Source: Mycogone perniciosa
Lineage: Eukaryota > Ascomycota > Sordariomycetes > Hypocreales > Hypocreaceae
Direction: 5' to 3'
DNA length: 64,000 bases
Assembly: GCA_025331125.1 (NCBI GenBank)
Contig: JAOALB010000115.1
Coordinates: 1 to 64,000 of the forward strand
A program made the translations under genes and the position numbers. How positions within the stretch are numbered: the stretch's first letter is position 1; the number at the start of each line of letters is the position of its first letter. The notes beneath the pieces were generated by a model, which saw only the letters and a list, made by a program, of their open reading frames with translations, did not search any database and was not told the DNA's origin. Below are positions 34,348-46,600 of the stretch, piece by piece.

Positions 34348-35290
34348 AGGCTTTCATGCCACCCTCTCGCAGGCACATATTTTTTGGACGAATGAATGCG
34401 CATTTTGGCGGTCGGAATATCCACATGTCGGCGGATTGAATAATACATGTGTGCCCCTCTATGGGAGAGACCTATAAGGGTGGAGATACGGTTCGGTATG
34501 AACAATTTGCTTCGTGTAGGCATATCGGTTGTGACGGAGTTTCAGGGACGGTCTTGAGGGGATTGGCACTGTGGCAGTGAGGATTGTACGACGATGACAG
34601 GGGGGATTGCTCTACCAACCTTTGCTATGCGGAGATGACCAGTCTTTTGTTTTGTATGTAAGACATTTTGTATCAAGAACAATGACGGTCTGTGGGATAT
34701 GGGCCGTTTGTAGGAGGGACAAATCACAAGTAACAGTATAACCCCATTCTCGGATGTCATCAGGACAATGCGTGTTCGCCAAGGAGAAGTCATGATTCGT
34801 TAATGATGATGGTAAAATGCGATGAATGACTCGAGGCTCTGCAGGAGAATGAGAGAATCATGCATCATAGGCATTATGTGTATGTGACAAGGAGAGTTGC
34901 ATCTTCTGTACTCCTGCCAGCTGTCTGTACGAGGCAGACGTGTTTGCACGTGCCTAACCTGCTCCTGCCCTGCATCTATGCGACTTTATCGGCTCTCCTC
35001 CGCTTTAAGGCCTCAAGGCTTCGATATCAGAAAACTCACCGCTTTTGATCTTTTGCCTCTTCTCCCTCCCTCTTCTGTTTCCTCTGCTTTATCGCAACTC
35101 CAATCTTGGGACGGACATCTATCAGCAGTTAGACCCAAGGGTGACTTGCGCCTCTCCAGGTCGGTCCCCATCACCATCACCATTATCATCGCTCATATCT
35201 CACTCTCCTGGAACCGATGATATGCCTGTCTTCTGGAGCTCATACCGAATCGACTCTCGTTTCAGAGCATCAGCCAGTCTGTTGTAAGCG
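34348..35290. other. intergenic, promoter of dcl1
   Basis: Mostly unremarkable. The last 250 bp are CT-rich with several CTCC runs, and no TATA box stands out. Confidence 0.45.
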
Positions 35291-38200
35291 ATGTCCGCTG
35301 CTGGATTCATTCCGCCACTCGGCACCCCTTCACTCACCACTTCGCAAACCGACAACAAATCTCCAGTGTCTCAAGATACAGCACAGTCAAATGAGGCCCC
35401 TCAACTTGAGCCATCGATTCTCTCACTAACTGAACAGCCTAGGGTATCTCAGCCGCCAGTGAATCCTGAAGGTCACAAGTCGGAGGTCATCAGCCCTGGA
35501 GAAAATGGTGATGTGGATTCCGACAATGACGAGAAAGGCGAAAATGGAAGCCCAGGAAAGGCTCGAGGGCCCACAGCTAAGAAGAGGCGCGAGGATTCTG
35601 TTTTCCAAGCCTGGCTTGAGCAAAACCAGCGAGAAGTCACCAAATCTTCTAAGGAAGATCTAGAGCGACATGACCGTTTGTCCGCAGCAAGGCTTCTCGA
35701 GGATAGCACGAGCAAAAAGATCATCGCCTCACCTCGAGAATACCAGATTGAGCTGTTCGAGAGGGCCAAAGAGCGCAACACTATCGTAGTACTTGATACG
35801 GGTATGTCAATGATAAAGACTTCGCCCCCACTCCCCTTATTTGGCCCCCTTTTGCGTTCATAGGCTAATTGCTCGTAGGCTCTGGAAAGACGCTCATCGC
35901 TGCTCTCCTTTTGCGACACATTTTAGAGCAGGAGTTACAAAATCGTTCTGAGGGCCAACGTCACAAGATCTCGTTCTTCCTCGTCGAGAAGGTGGCGCTG
36001 TGCTTCCAACAACATGCTGTCCTTACATGCAACCTGGAGTTTCCCATCGGGAAATTCTACGGTGAAATGACTGGCGTGTTGAGAACCAAGGAATACTGGG
36101 ACAGCCAGCTTGCTGAAAACATGGCTGTAGTCTGTACTGCGCAGATTCTGCTCGACCTCCTCAACTGTGGCTTCATCCAGATGAACCAGATCAACTTATT
36201 GATCTTTGATGAGGCTCACCATACCAAAAAGAACCACCCCTACGCGAGAATAATCAAGGATCACTATCTCCGGGAGGTACACAACCGCCCTCGCATTCTC
36301 GGCATGACCGCATCGCCCGTTGATGCGCAAACGAAAGATATTCGCTATGCAGCAACGGAACTGGAAGGTATGCTGTGTAGCAAGATTGCTACAGTATCCG
36401 ATGAAACTTTGCTGCAAAGCCAAGCGCATAAGCAACAAATCGAGATCAAAGAATATTACCAGAGATTGGAGAACCCCGAAGACTCGCGAACACAGCTATG
36501 GGAGATGATTGCCAGCTATGTTCGCGAGAACCTGCAGTTCCGACACCACTTAGATTTTGCCAAGGTGGCATCTTCAATACTTGGGACATGGTGTGCAGAT
36601 CGCTATTGGGAATTCTTAATGACGGACTCCGAGATGAGTAAATTGGAAGCCAAAACCGAGCGCGACTTCGCCTCGGATCTTGATACTTCCACCGGCGACG
36701 AGGCGGTGGCTGCGGTCCGTCAAGTCAAGCAGATGATTCGACATCACGACTTCAAGAGCATCCACAAAGATTCTCCTCAATTGTCCACAAAGTCCAGGAT
36801 TCTCTATGAAATTCTTGAGGACGCATTTTGTCCGAGACAAGCCAAGCGATGCATCGTATTTGTACAGGCGAGATCAACCGCGTTTCTTCTTGCAGATCTT
36901 TTCCAGCAACCTGGGATGCATATTCCAGGCATGAAAGCATCATTCATGGTAAGCTCTCACATTACAAGGCAATAAATGATGGGTTGTTTATGGGTTTTAT
37001 AGATCGGTTCCAATACCGGTTCATCCAGCGCCGCAAACATGTCCTACCGAGATCAGATTATTTCTCTGCAAAAGTTTAGATATGGAGAGACAAACTGCCT
37101 CTTCGCCACATCAGTCGCAGAGGAAGGCATTGACAGTCGCAGAGGAAGGCATTGACATTCCTGAATGCGACGTTATTGTGCGGTTCGATCTTTATACCTC
37201 GGCGATTCAATACATTCAGTCAAAGGGGCGAGCGCGACAAAAGACCTCTCTATACATAAGCATGCTGGAAGAAGGCAATATGGAACACCTTCGGCGATTG
37301 AGACAGGCCACGAGAGACGCCCATGCGCTCAAACAGTTCTGCACTGCCCTCCCCGAAGATCGTAAGGTTCAGGATTTTATAATCGATGCAGCCGCAGTCG
37401 CTCAGCTTGAGCAAGTTACCCAGAAGACATACACTATTCGCGAGACGGGGGCTCAATTGAACTTCATTACCAGCCTGGAGGTCCTCTCCAAGTTCGCCTC
37501 GTCTCTCCCTGCCAACGGCGATTCGGAGCAACGGTTGGAGTATGTTGTCACATCGATTGGGAAAAAGTTCATCGCTCGCATAATTTTCCCAGATACTTCG
37601 CCCGTTAAAACGGTATGCGGCGAAGCACAGCGCAGCAAACAGTTGGCAAAATGTTCTGCTGCCTTTGAGGCCTGCATGGAATTGATCCGGAAGAAGTATG
37701 TTGATGGCCATCTACAACCGGTGTTTGCAAAAAAGCTGCCCGCAATGCGCAATGCGCGTCTGGCCATAAAATCGGACAAGAAGTCGGAATATGATATGCG
37801 AGTCAAGCCGGAGTACTGGGTGTCTTGCCTCAGTTCAACGCCACCCACGGAGCTGTTTCCAACTCTCATTGCTCTTAACCAGACAGATACTCTAGGATCA
37901 TGTCCCTTGATTCTGCTCACGAGGCATCCGTTGCCTGATGTACCAACTATTCCTCTATTCTTCGGCAATGGTCAAACCTCTGCCGCTCGATTGTCGGCTT
38001 CGCGGGTCCCTATTAAATTGCCCTTAAAGAGAGTTGAGGCATTAGCAACGTTTACCTTGAGAGTATTTGCCGACGTTTTCAGCAAAGAGTATGACGCCAA
38101 GCCTGAAGAAATTCCATATTTCATTGCACCGAACGACCTATCGGGTGCAGAAGAACATGGCCCACAAGTTGACTGGACTCTGTTGCAGTATGTCCAAGAC

Positions 38201-40277
38201 AATGAGCGCCTTTCCTGGGAAAACGCTCCGGTCGACTTCAAGGACAAATTTGCTGTAGATCCATGGGACGGGTCACGCAAATTCATCATCAATGGCATCA
38301 ACAAGGACCTCAAACCGTCTGATCCAACACCAAAGGGTGTCCCACAGCCGAAAAGCCTGGCATACCGGAAAGTCGAGCAAAACATCAAGGAATACAGCAA
38401 CAGCCTATCTATAAAATCACGACAAAGGAGAAACTGGCGAGATGACCAGCCTGTCGTGAATGCAGAGCTTCTGTCACTTCGCCGGAACTTTCTTGACGAA
38501 TATTTTATAGACGATGAGGCAAAGGGGAGTTGCTATATCATTCTAGAGCCATTGAATATATCACCGGTAAGTCTCTCTTCCGCCCACAATCTGATAGCAG
38601 GCTAAATTGTCACAGCTCCCGGTCAACGTTGTCTCAATGGCACTGGTTCTGCCCGTCATCATGTACCGTATTGACTCGGTTATGATCAGCCTCGAAACTT
38701 GCTCTCTTGTCGGCTTGACCATCCGCCCTGACTTGGCCCTAGAAGCCGTAACCAAAGACAGCTTCAACACAGAGGAGCATGGGGAGGATCAGATCGACTT
38801 CCAAGCTGGCATGGGCAGGAATTATGAACGGCTTGAGTTTCTCGGAGATACCTTCTTGAAGATGGCTACCACCATTTCCGTATTCACACTTATTCCAAGC
38901 GGAGACGAGTTCGAGTACCACGTGGAACGCATGGTTATGCTATGTAACGCCAACTTGTTCACCCATGCAATAGAACGGAAGATGCAAGAGTACATCCGCA
39001 CAAGGGCATTTGACCGTCGAACATGGTATCCCAACATGACACTCAAGAAAGGGAAAGCAATAAAGACAGAGCTGAGGCATCGCCTCTCGCACAAGTCGGT
39101 TGCGGACGTTTGTGAAGCGCTCATTGGGGCGGCTTACTTGACGAGTGCGGATGGAGACATGAATATGGCTGTTAAGGCCGTTACGGCCATGGTCAACGCG
39201 GACAACCACAGAATGGCTTCATTCAGTGATTACTACGCTGCATTCAAAGTGCCTGAGTGGCACAAGAGGCCACCGACTGCCGTGCAGCGCCTCGCCGTAG
39301 ATCAGGTCGCCGAAGTCACTGGCTATAGGTTTCAATCGGCGACGCTTGTACGAAGTGCATTCAGGCACCCGTCGTACATGTTCGAGACTATTCCAGATTA
39401 CCAGCGCCTCGAGTTCCTGGGAGACGCACTGCTGGACATGGCCATTGTCGACTATCTCTTTAAGCGGTTCCCGGAAGCGGACCCCAAGTGGCTGACGGAA
39501 CACAAGAACGCCATGGTGTCGAACCAGTTCCAGGGCTGTCTTTGCGTCAAGCTCGGTCTCCACAAGCACATTCTGGTCGCGACGTCCGCTCTGCTGGGCG
39601 ATATTCGGGAGTATGTGTCCCAGTTGGAGCAGGCCGAGGAACTGGCCCGGCTGAAAGCCCAGAGCGGTAGTACCAGTATCAGTGGCACCGATGGTGCTAA
39701 TAATAATAACGCCAGTGCTACCGGAAGTGGCGCGCCACCACGAGGAGCAGGACAACAAGCGGTTCCCAAGGACTTCTGGATCGATGCGCCGCAACCACCG
39801 AAGGCTCTAGCTGATGTAGTGGAGGCCCTCGTGGGGGCAATGTTCGTGGATGCGCGGTACGACTACGGCGTCGTGCAGCGGTTCTTCACGCAGTTCATCC
39901 AGCCGTACTTTGAGGACATGGCCCTATACGACAGCTTTGCCAGCAACCACCCCGTCACAGCTCTGACACACAGATTGCAGGACCTTGGCTGCACGCGCTG
40001 GACGCTCCACGTCGCGAATGTGCCAGCGCCCGTTGAGTCGGGAGTCGCGGTTCTTGCCGACAGCGATGTTGTTTGCGCGTTCATGGTACACGAACGGGTT
40101 CTCTGCCACGCGACGGCCAAGAGTGGCAGCGAGGCCAAGGTGGCTGTGGCGAAGATGGCGCTGGAAAGGTTTGCAGAGACCAAGACCGTGGGAGCGTTTC
40201 AGACCGAGATGGCGTGCAACTGTGGCTCTTTGGCGGCGGAAGCGGACATCCAGCTGGTAACACCATCAGCAGGATAA
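35291..40277 (+). pseudogene. dcl1: Dicer-like protein 1 gene, frameshifted by a 22-bp tandem duplication
   Basis: Dicer cleaves dsRNA into small RNAs; DCL1-type proteins act in meiotic silencing and RNAi in filamentous fungi. Exons are 35291-35801, 35879-36948, 37003-38566 and 38616-40277. Ignoring the lesion, the product would be about 1594 residues. Visible parts are Walker A DTGSGKT at 169-175, DEAHH at 281-285, the helicase C region, the dimerisation/PAZ region, two RNase III domains (RLEFLGD at about 1113 and 1305, with acidic partners in DVCEALIGA and DVVEALVGA) and a dsRBD ending in a CNC zinc-ligand pair. The wording FFLVEKVALCFQQHAVL and NLLIFDEAHHTKKNHPYARI is DCL1-like rather than DCL2-like. 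A perfect 22-bp repeat (37112-37133 / 37134-37155) in motif V causes a stop at 37153-37155 after 577 residues. Everything else is intact, so recent loss, an assembly error or a split product are all possible. Confidence 0.9.
37112..37155 (+). repeat. perfect 22-bp tandem duplication inside dcl1
   Basis: Two identical adjacent copies, 37112-37133 and 37134-37155, starting CAGTCGCAGA. They sit in the helicase motif coding SVAEEGID. 22 is not a multiple of 3, so the frame shifts by one. Removing one copy restores the family frame into GIDIPECDVIVRFD. Confidence 0.97.
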
Positions 40278-41205
40278 GAAAGTGAGTAATCACTAAAGGG
40301 CGTGTATAAAGGCGACCGATAGTCGGGACTAGGACGTCTCCGCTGTTGGTTCGAGACTCGGCGTACAACTGATTGGCGATGGCGTTGATTAGCTTACAGA
40401 CGACGTCGTTTCGAACTGCTGTCCGTCCCTCCACAACAGACTTCGCGCGCCAGTTTGTGAGTGTGAGTGGGCTTTGGTGGAAGCGGTCGTGGATTGGGGG
40501 CATCTTCAACAAAGAGCCGATCTAGGTTGTTCCATGTACCTCGTTCGTAGTTCGTAATCAGGGCGCAAACGTGAAGCCATTAGAGCGAGCCGATTTTTGC
40601 TAAGTCAAGACACGAATAGGGGGTTGCATATCGCCGAGATCACACAACAGCGGAGAAAAGCGAGACCCAATCAAGGCTATTTTAACAAGTTTTCTTCATT
40701 TGTTTTAAATACTATTACGCAGTATTCCGTAGAATATCTTGTGCCTGTGCCTGTGCTTGTGTATGCGTGTATGTGTGCTGTGTAAGGATGCGTGTACGTT
40801 GTGTAGCAAGCAGTATGTGTATGAAGAACTCCGTGTATCCCTCTTTTTCCCCTGCAGGAATAACAGCAGTACCAACAGTAAAACAAGAAATAAAAATATC
40901 TTTGCAATCATCATGTGTGCGACTTGACAGGTAATCAAAACATAAGAACATACATCGCCCAGTTGCGCCGTCGGCAGTGTTGTAAATGGTGTATCTTCAA
41001 CCGATGCCCGCTTGCCTGTCCCAAAACGCAACGCCTTGCTGGAAGATCAATGACAAAACAAAAAGATAAAAGCAAAAAAAAGCAAAAAAGAAAAACAAAA
41101 AAGCAACAAAAGGGATACTCCAATGACGCGTCGGGGAAAATAGGCAATTAGTTTTCGCAAACAAAGAAATCACTGGGGAAAAAAACCACCCAAAATCAAG
41201 TTTCA
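40278..41205. other. convergent intergenic stretch with A-rich tract
   Basis: Holds the coding-like minus-strand ORF described next, a GTGCCT/GTGT-rich stretch near 40740-40790 and an A-rich run near 41055-41115. No confident gene. Confidence 0.5.
40309..40503 (-). other. unresolved coding-like ORF with second RTN..VPTIGRL peptide
   Basis: From an ATG at 40503 the frame reads MPPIHDRFHQSPLTLTNWRA, then SVVEGRTAVRNDVVCKLINA, then RTNSGDVLVPTIGRL ending at 40309. It stays open into the antisense of dcl1's last codons. The shared peptide with the ORF at 18563-18889 differs in DNA mostly at third codon positions. It may be part of an unannotated gene; no family recognised. Confidence 0.25.
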
Positions 41206-43694
41206 TTAGTTCGTCGTGGCCGTTTCGGACTCGCCGTCCTTTTCCCTGTTTGAGAGTCTGCTTCCCCTTCGGGAGGCAGGTCCCAAACGCTTCCTCTTCT
41301 TAATTTCCCTGCGTAGCTTTGCGACCGTGTTCATGTCCAGGTGTTGACCTCCTTGCTTCTCGGTGGGAGGGGTAGAAGAGCTGGCTTCGACCAGGGCTGT
41401 CAGGAGCATAAGGGCTCGCTGCTCAGGGATCTCATCCGCGTCCACTGAAGCTTCGACGTCTGAGTCTGAATCGTAGTCGTAGCCCAAAGCCAGCAGGCGC
41501 TCACGCTGAGTAAACGGCTTGGTGGAGTTTTGGCGAGGCTTCGATGGTGGCACATCTTCTTCAATGACGGATTCTTCATCATCCCCCATCTCTGACGCCT
41601 CGGTTGGCGTGACAGGCATGTCAGGCCACTTAGGCGTACGCAGACTGTCTGAATCGTCAAAAAGTCCGGGCAGACTTTTACCCTCACCTCCGAAGCCCTT
41701 GTCCTGGAAGAGCAGGGCCTCACCATCCTGGCGCCTTGGTCCTCCACGAAAAGAATCGGCGTCGGAGTCATATATGCTAGCAGACTCATAGCCTCCCATG
41801 TTAAATCCTGCATCCAGATGTCCACCAGACAATGGATTGGGGTCAGACTCTTCCTTCAAAGGCGTAGCGGGAGAAATAAAGATCGAGTCTCCGCAAGAAT
41901 CTTCATCTGCACCAACACTGTCTGGAGCAATGGAGCTATCGCCTCCCCTAGAGCGGATACTGCGAGAAGAGAAATCGCCAAACTTCATCTCCCTGAATAT
42001 TGATGAGTGTGGGAGATCGATGGAAGTGTCAGCTGTGCGGATGCTGCGGGAGCTGTTAAATCGAGGGCTAGAGCGATCCGACGGGGTAGATGATGAAATT
42101 GATCCCTGCCTCCTGTGCGTGCGGGAAGACATTTGCTTATCGATGTCATCAAGTCGGCTTGTAGACCGGGTAGGGCCTGTCATACTGCTAATGGAAAAGG
42201 TGCAGTTATTTTCAGAGTATGTGGAACTCGAATCCTCCCAAGTTGGAGTCGAGGGATGCAGATGCTCCCCAGTAGTATTCTTGTTGAAGCGGCTCCAGTC
42301 GTAGTAGCTATCGGGTCTGTGTTGGGGATATTGTGGCAGATTTGCCGAGGTTGAGAAAATCGGAGTATCGCATCTTGGCTGGCATGAGGACATTGCCCTG
42401 TCATGACTGAGATCGCTGACTGAGATATGAAGCGCCTCTCTCGCGGAGCGCACAGATCCTTGTACGGGGCGGCAGGGGGCTTGGTCAGTTGGCAAGCTGC
42501 ACTGTCTGGGCTTATACCTCGGAACACCAGGTGGTGAGGCTGGGCGAGATCCAGGGCCCAGCGAATTCGAGTCATCTCGCATGTAAGGGCCAGCTGATGT
42601 CCTTGGGGGCCGTGGATGAGTTGGGGCCCGAGAGCCAGCGACGGAGATTCTTCCACATGGGTTTGTCGCCTTTCCACGGCAACACTTTCGCCTGTCGTTC
42701 GCGGACCGAGCCAATCCATCCAGAGCCATCGCATCCAGGCTCATAGCCCGAGAGGTCTGGGCCGGGACAGCGATGCTTAGTCTCCTTCTCCTCGACTTCG
42801 GGCTACCTCTCAAACAGATCTGTCTTGAAGACGGTCGCTTTTCGGTTTCCTCTGATGCTGAGGTCTCCTCAAGCTGCTCTGGGATTATTTCAGTGACATA
42901 TGTGCTCCGATAAGCACTGGCCGCAGAAAAGCTTCCTCGCGGGCGATATGGAAGGGGCGATGCTGCAAGGGAGGGATAGAATGGCTGCACGGCTGGGCTG
43001 GGCAAGTTGGCACTGTTCTCGATCATGTTTCTATCGGCCACATCCTCACCGTAGTCCCTCGTGCCGGTTGCCTGAACCCGTGATCGAAAGTCGCAGGGCT
43101 TGATCTCGCCCTGGGCATCCAAGATGTCAACAAATGCCGAAGACCGACGGCGGGAGCTAGCAGGCGAGGGGCAGTCACGATTGCCATAGGATGTCGTTGG
43201 TGGAGCAATGTGTGTTGAGGGGCGTCGCTCTCGCTCACTACCATGGGAGGAAGTCAAGGTCAAGGTCGGGCCACGAAGAGATTCCTTCGGGTTGCGGCCG
43301 GTAGATTTGGGTCGTTGTTGCAGGTCTAGTCCATCGTCGCTCGGGGCGGTGTTGGGACGTCCTCCACTTATTCCGATAAGACGAGGTTTCAATGGGGATG
43401 ATGAGCCAAGCGATTCTGTGGTGGGCTTAAGTCGGGACTGATTCCACACTGTTGATGATCGTTGCCATTCCTCTATGGTCCTCGGTCCACTGCCATTACC
43501 AGCAGTCATGCCTGTAGAGTTACGGTCAGATTCCAATCTCCATGGTATCTACTTGAGTTCATGTTCTTAGTAAAGAAAAGCGACGGACCTCTAACTTGTG
43601 GGAGGGCGGCAACAGTCGAAGGATGGGCTTGGTTCCTATGCTCAAATGCCGAATCGGCGGACGGCCTCCTGTTCAAGAAGTTGCGCAGACCCAT
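41206..43694 (-). CDS. Ser/Arg-rich hypothetical protein
   Basis: Two exons: 43694-43589 and 43511-41206, giving 803 residues. The first exon begins MGLRNFLNRRPSADSAFEHR and joins RG-MTAGNGSGPRTIEEWQRSS through a 77-nt intron with donor GTCCGT and acceptor CTACAG. Without that exon the frame could start at the ATG at 43509. The chain is almost entirely low-complexity and rich in Ser, Arg, Pro and Asp, with SRS/RRGS clusters that look like kinase sites. A short more ordered C-terminus (ERLLALGYDYDSDSD, then LMLLTALVEAS and a basic KLRREIKKRKR stretch) follows. No enzymatic domain, signal peptide or membrane segment is seen. It could be a regulatory scaffold; function is unknown. Confidence 0.75.
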
Positions 43695-46600
43695 AATGGC
43701 TATCGTCTGGCGTTCGCCAACAAGGCCATACGGCAGATGGCTGTACACGGAGCAGAATCTGCTTTCGAGGTTGGGTGATGTTTTGCTAATCGAAGTCGCA
43801 CTAGCTAGCGGTGGTGGTGGCGAAGACTGGGACAATGGTTGCTCCCTTTCAACGTCGAGACTGGAGGATACACTCGTAGTCCAGGAAGACGGCGTTGTTG
43901 TGTGTACAGAGTACGGAGTGGTAGTAGTACTGCGAGAGAGTATGTACTCGTAGAGATAATGAATGTGGAGGAATGGGAGAAAAGGAAAAGTGAGACGTGG
44001 ATCAAGAGATGGAGGGGGTCAGGCCCGTCTAAAGATATCCGGGGGAGGGGACAGACAAATACTCGCTCTGCGATGGGCAGCAGGCAGGTGAATGTCGACC
44101 AGATATTATGTGAAGAAAAGTGAGCAGCCAGCCAGCAGGCAAACAGCAACAACCACAACCAGACTGATGGTCCAGGATGGATGGAGACTTGCATCTCCAC
44201 TGGCGTGGTAGGGGTGTACTCGGCATGTACAAGGCCTGGGTAGCGCAACTGACGAGGATGCTACCCTACCCCTACCCTACCCTACCCTACCCTGGCATGG
44301 GTGTGGATGGACGCCTTGGCCCGCCCGTGTGTCCGTCGTCGTTGTCGTCCGGCTGGCCGTCGGACGAAGGCCGTCGGCGTCGGGAAGTATCGTCCTAGCT
44401 CCTGGAACTGCTTCTCGCGTCAGATCAACCCATTGATCAAGCCCATAATAGTACGTACATACATATACTCCGTATGCCATGCTAATCAACGCTAGCAGTG
44501 GCAATACGACTCGGCAGTCTGTGCCAGAATGCACATGTTGACTGACTGCGTGAGACATGAAACACGGGATATACGTACATGGCCGCTGCAGAACGCTGTC
44601 GAATGTCGCAGCCCGACGCCTCACCTCGCAGCGACGGCGATTCTCCCTTCTCGTCCCGTCTGGCTGTTGCTGCTGGATGGCTGCGAATTGTGGTCCTGAC
44701 TCCTTGCGGCTGCAAAGCTCCCGGAGAAAACAGACCCTAGACGCATGGACGCCACTCAACCAGGGTCTGATCTGGTGGCTGTCAGGGGTCGGGTCCAGGG
44801 GGTCTGGCCTGTGACAACGCTTAGAGCAAGACATTGGCAGCGCATTTGGATGAAGAAGAGGACCCCCGTCAGCAGAGGTGAGGCACCACGACAGGCGCCA
44901 GGGGCCGTCAACCGGGAGAGTCGCAGCATTATTACTCGTATCGGAGACACAGAAAGAAAGAAGAAGAAAACGCCACACTATACGGAGTGCAGCGTAGTCC
45001 GTAATGTACTCGAAGACACAAGACAGACGCCCCATCGATGCAATGGGGAGGTGTGTGTCAATGATTCGATCGATTAGGTGAATGGAGAGGTGTGTCGTTG
45101 GTGAAGATGGGGAATTTCGGAGAAAATGATGTCCCTCTCCTCTGCTCGCTCACCTGCCTGCCCACCAAACGACAGAGCAGGGGGCACTAAAGTCCGGGCT
45201 TTCCAGCAGGGGCGTGAGAGCCTGAAGACCCCCGAGAGCCCCGGCTCCAGCACTAACTTCGTAAAAAATCGCCCTGTTGGAACAGCACGGCTTACTGATA
45301 CGGTCGTTGTGTGTACTCGTATGTATAAGCAATGGAGCGGTGATTACGGAGTACGGATAGTAGCACTATTATGTATATGCGAAATTGAGCAACATCCAAC
45401 AGATGATACTATCGTATAGCATATTTATTTCTACGAAGTACTAATCCGTAGTAGTAGCAAAAATTCATTTCTTCACGATAAATGGTGCTTTGTCGCGTAT
45501 TCGTTAGGTTGTTCGCGTATGTATGCACTAAAGCATCACGCGCGCCCAACCCCTGATTGTCATGCAGTGTGAATCAGTGTGAATTCCGACATGCATACTA
45601 CTCCGTACATGCAACATGCATGTGCTCCATACTAGTTCTAGTACGAGTACGGAGTCCTGCGTAGAAAGGAATCACATTTCCCCGAGAAGGATAATATGGA
45701 GTACATATACAGAGCACATATACGGAGTACGGAGTGCAGCTGTTGGTAACCTGCCAGCCGTCATAATCACTAAAATACATACATACGAGTACATAATAAT
45801 CCTACCCAGCTGCTTGTTTTGCCGTTGGTGGCTTTTCCACGTCTGCCTCTCTCCCTCCCAACTGCACGGCTCCTATCCGCCTGAACGCCGACTCCTCTCC
45901 TAGGACTCAAAGCAGTAGTATTTTCTCCCAACAGTACTCCGTAAGTAGTACTCCGTACTCGTACGAGTAATACAGCATACGAGCTGCGCTAAACCATAGT
46001 ATGGCTATGGCTGATTGCATCAATCCCACATGACCCCCATTTCTGAGTCGGGCAATAGTAATATACCTGAGCCAGCTAAAATAGCAAGGCTGCTACTGTA
46101 TCGGTGGACCGACTCTGGCGATGTGGCTCAATTCATCGATCGTCGGTTTGGCTCGTCGCTCTCGTTCATCTCGAATCATCGCGATAGGTGTCGGGGACAT
46201 TTCCGATGATTTTATGAGCATCTTGTTTCCGTTCGGTAAATACCCAGCAGGACATGGATAAACAAAAATTAAGTCATCGGCGAGTCAGCCCAACTAACAG
46301 GGGAGTGCGAACAAAGGCCCATGCCCCTGCGTTTTTGAGAGCAAGGGGCCTTGTTTGTTGATGAAGGCTTTCACACGGCGATAATACCAGGACGGACGGA
46401 GTCCTCCGTGCTCCGTACTCGTAGATGATACCCGGACAAAGGCAGAAACAAACCTCTCTCTGAGTACGGAGTACCACATACTCGTACCCATTGGTGTGGT
46501 TTGCGAGTGGCTGTTGTTGCCGGCGCACAGGGCATCTCTCCCTCTCTTCAGTGAGCTCGCTCCATGTGAAACGGCGCCAAAGCCCCAAAATACTACCCAA

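Noticed and set aside
36949..37155. Explaining the dcl1 frameshift by moving an intron boundary
   Set aside because: Conserved Dicer sequence is in the correct frame right up to the first copy and again after the second, so only the 22-bp unit can account for it.
40321..40370. tRNA gene suggested by GGTTCGAGACTC
   Set aside because: B-box match is imperfect, and no A-box or cloverleaf could be assembled around it. I found no convincing tRNA, rRNA or CRISPR array in the window.
44261..44293. CTACC array as an interstitial telomere
   Set aside because: The unit is five bases and lacks the TTAGGG/CCCTAA hexamer; a simple microsatellite explains it.
44277..45035. 252-codon minus-strand open frame
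   Set aside because: Composition is erratic, it crosses the CTACC array and low-complexity DNA, and no domain, signal or splice logic is visible; most likely a chance ORF.
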